Part shown: piece after piece, positions 5,434-5,582 of the stretch
How positions within the stretch are numbered: position 1 is the stretch's first letter
Layout: each line of letters opens with the position of its first letter
The notes under the pieces: model-generated
What the model saw: only the letters and a program-made list of their open reading frames with translations
Database searches by the model: none
Told to the model about the DNA's origin: nothing
Program-made: the position numbers and the translations under genes
Source: Gemmatimonadaceae bacterium
GTDB lineage: Bacteria > Gemmatimonadota > Gemmatimonadetes > Gemmatimonadales > Gemmatimonadaceae
Reading direction: 5' to 3'
Assembly (NCBI GenBank): GCA_013361745.1
Contig: JABFXM010000600.1
Span: 1-5,582 of the forward strand
Length of the DNA: 5,582 bases

Positions 5434-5462
5434 ATCCTACTCGCGGCGCAGCCGAATGTCAG
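5434..5462 (-). promoter_or_regulatory. Candidate sigma-70-type promoter for the HEAT-like gene
   Basis: On the minus strand CTGACA (5457-5462) matches five of six -35 positions, and TAGGAT (5434-5439), exactly 17 bases downstream, matches four of six -10 positions. The start of transcription would be near 5427, leaving about 57 nt of leader before ATG 5370. The match is good for such a GC-rich sequence but has not been tested against the genome background. Confidence 0.45.
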
Positions 5463-5475
5463 TGCCGTGCGCCTA

Positions 5476-5504
5476 TTGCGCGAATATTTAGCACGTCCTA
5501 AATT
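5476..5504 (+). promoter_or_regulatory. Candidate plus-strand promoter in the AT-rich island
   Basis: TTGCGC (5476-5481) and TAAATT (5499-5504) are separated by 17 bases and could be -35 and -10 elements reading rightward, toward the possible gene start at 5559. The -35 match is weak. The location in the only AT-rich patch of the window supports some promoter activity here. Confidence 0.3.
5486..5503. promoter_or_regulatory. Dyad ATTTAG-N6-CTAAAT, possible operator
   Basis: ATTTAG (5486-5491) and CTAAAT (5498-5503) are perfect inverted repeats around CACGTC. The dyad lies between and over the proposed plus-strand -35 and -10, and upstream of the proposed minus-strand promoter, so a bound dimer could control the rightward gene. 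Six-base arms made of A and T are rare in this GC background, but no known regulator consensus is matched. Confidence 0.35.
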
Positions 5505-5558
5505 CTCTTTTCCGACGCGCGAACTATCGCCGTCGTCAACCGTTTCGAGCACCCCCAA

Positions 5559-5582
5559 ATGTCCGCCCTCCCGCGTGTCGTC
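5559..5582 (+). CDS. Possible start of a rightward gene, truncated by window edge
   Basis: ATG 5559 opens eight codons reading MSALPRVV to the end of the window. It follows an AT-rich, promoter-like intergenic stretch, as a gene start would. There is no Shine-Dalgarno in the bases before it (CGAGCACCCCCAA). Too little is visible to say anything about the product. Confidence 0.3.

Noticed and set aside
5488..5503. Possible CIRCE heat-shock operator (TTAGCAC...)
   Set aside because: Only the first seven bases of the left half-site TTAGCACTC match; the right half GAGTGCTAA with a nine-base spacer is absent.

Overview
This is a very GC-rich bacterial window with densely packed genes and almost no non-coding DNA. 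It suggests a free-living, high-GC chromosome. The 7-mer GCCTAAC/GTTAGGC occurs four times in coding DNA and carries every TTA codon I found in the called genes. That habit, together with the gene content, makes me think of Gemmatimonadota or a similar lineage, but this is only a weak guess. I see no mobile element, RNA gene, CRISPR array or phage gene.

Left part (1-1611, minus strand): a divergent sodium:dicarboxylate/glutamate-type symporter is followed 28 bp downstream by the start of a membrane-anchored family 2 glycosyltransferase that runs off the left edge. Next (1665-2517, minus strand) is a 267-residue Gly/Ser-rich low-complexity protein with a strong Shine-Dalgarno sequence. A perfect 16-bp hairpin lies just after its stop codon.

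Centre (2691-4636, plus strand, divergent from the Gly/Ser gene): a likely three-gene operon of an LD-carboxypeptidase (peptidoglycan tetrapeptide recycling), a single-domain rhodanese that starts on the carboxypeptidase stop codon (TGATG), and a NUDIX hydrolase. The three look like cell-wall recycling, sulfur transfer and nucleotide clean-up functions. No direct pathway link is evident.

Right part (4648-5370, minus strand): an all-helical, HEAT-like protein of unknown function converges on the NUDIX gene with 11 bp between stop codons. Upstream of it is the most AT-rich stretch in the window (about 5455-5530). It carries promoter-like elements on both strands and a small dyad, and a new plus-strand gene may begin at 5559.

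Most genes are ordinary housekeeping. I did not find a convincing new multi-gene system. The items most worth a second look are the symporter with altered ion-site residues, the low-complexity Gly/Ser protein, and the recurrent GCCTAAC heptamer.
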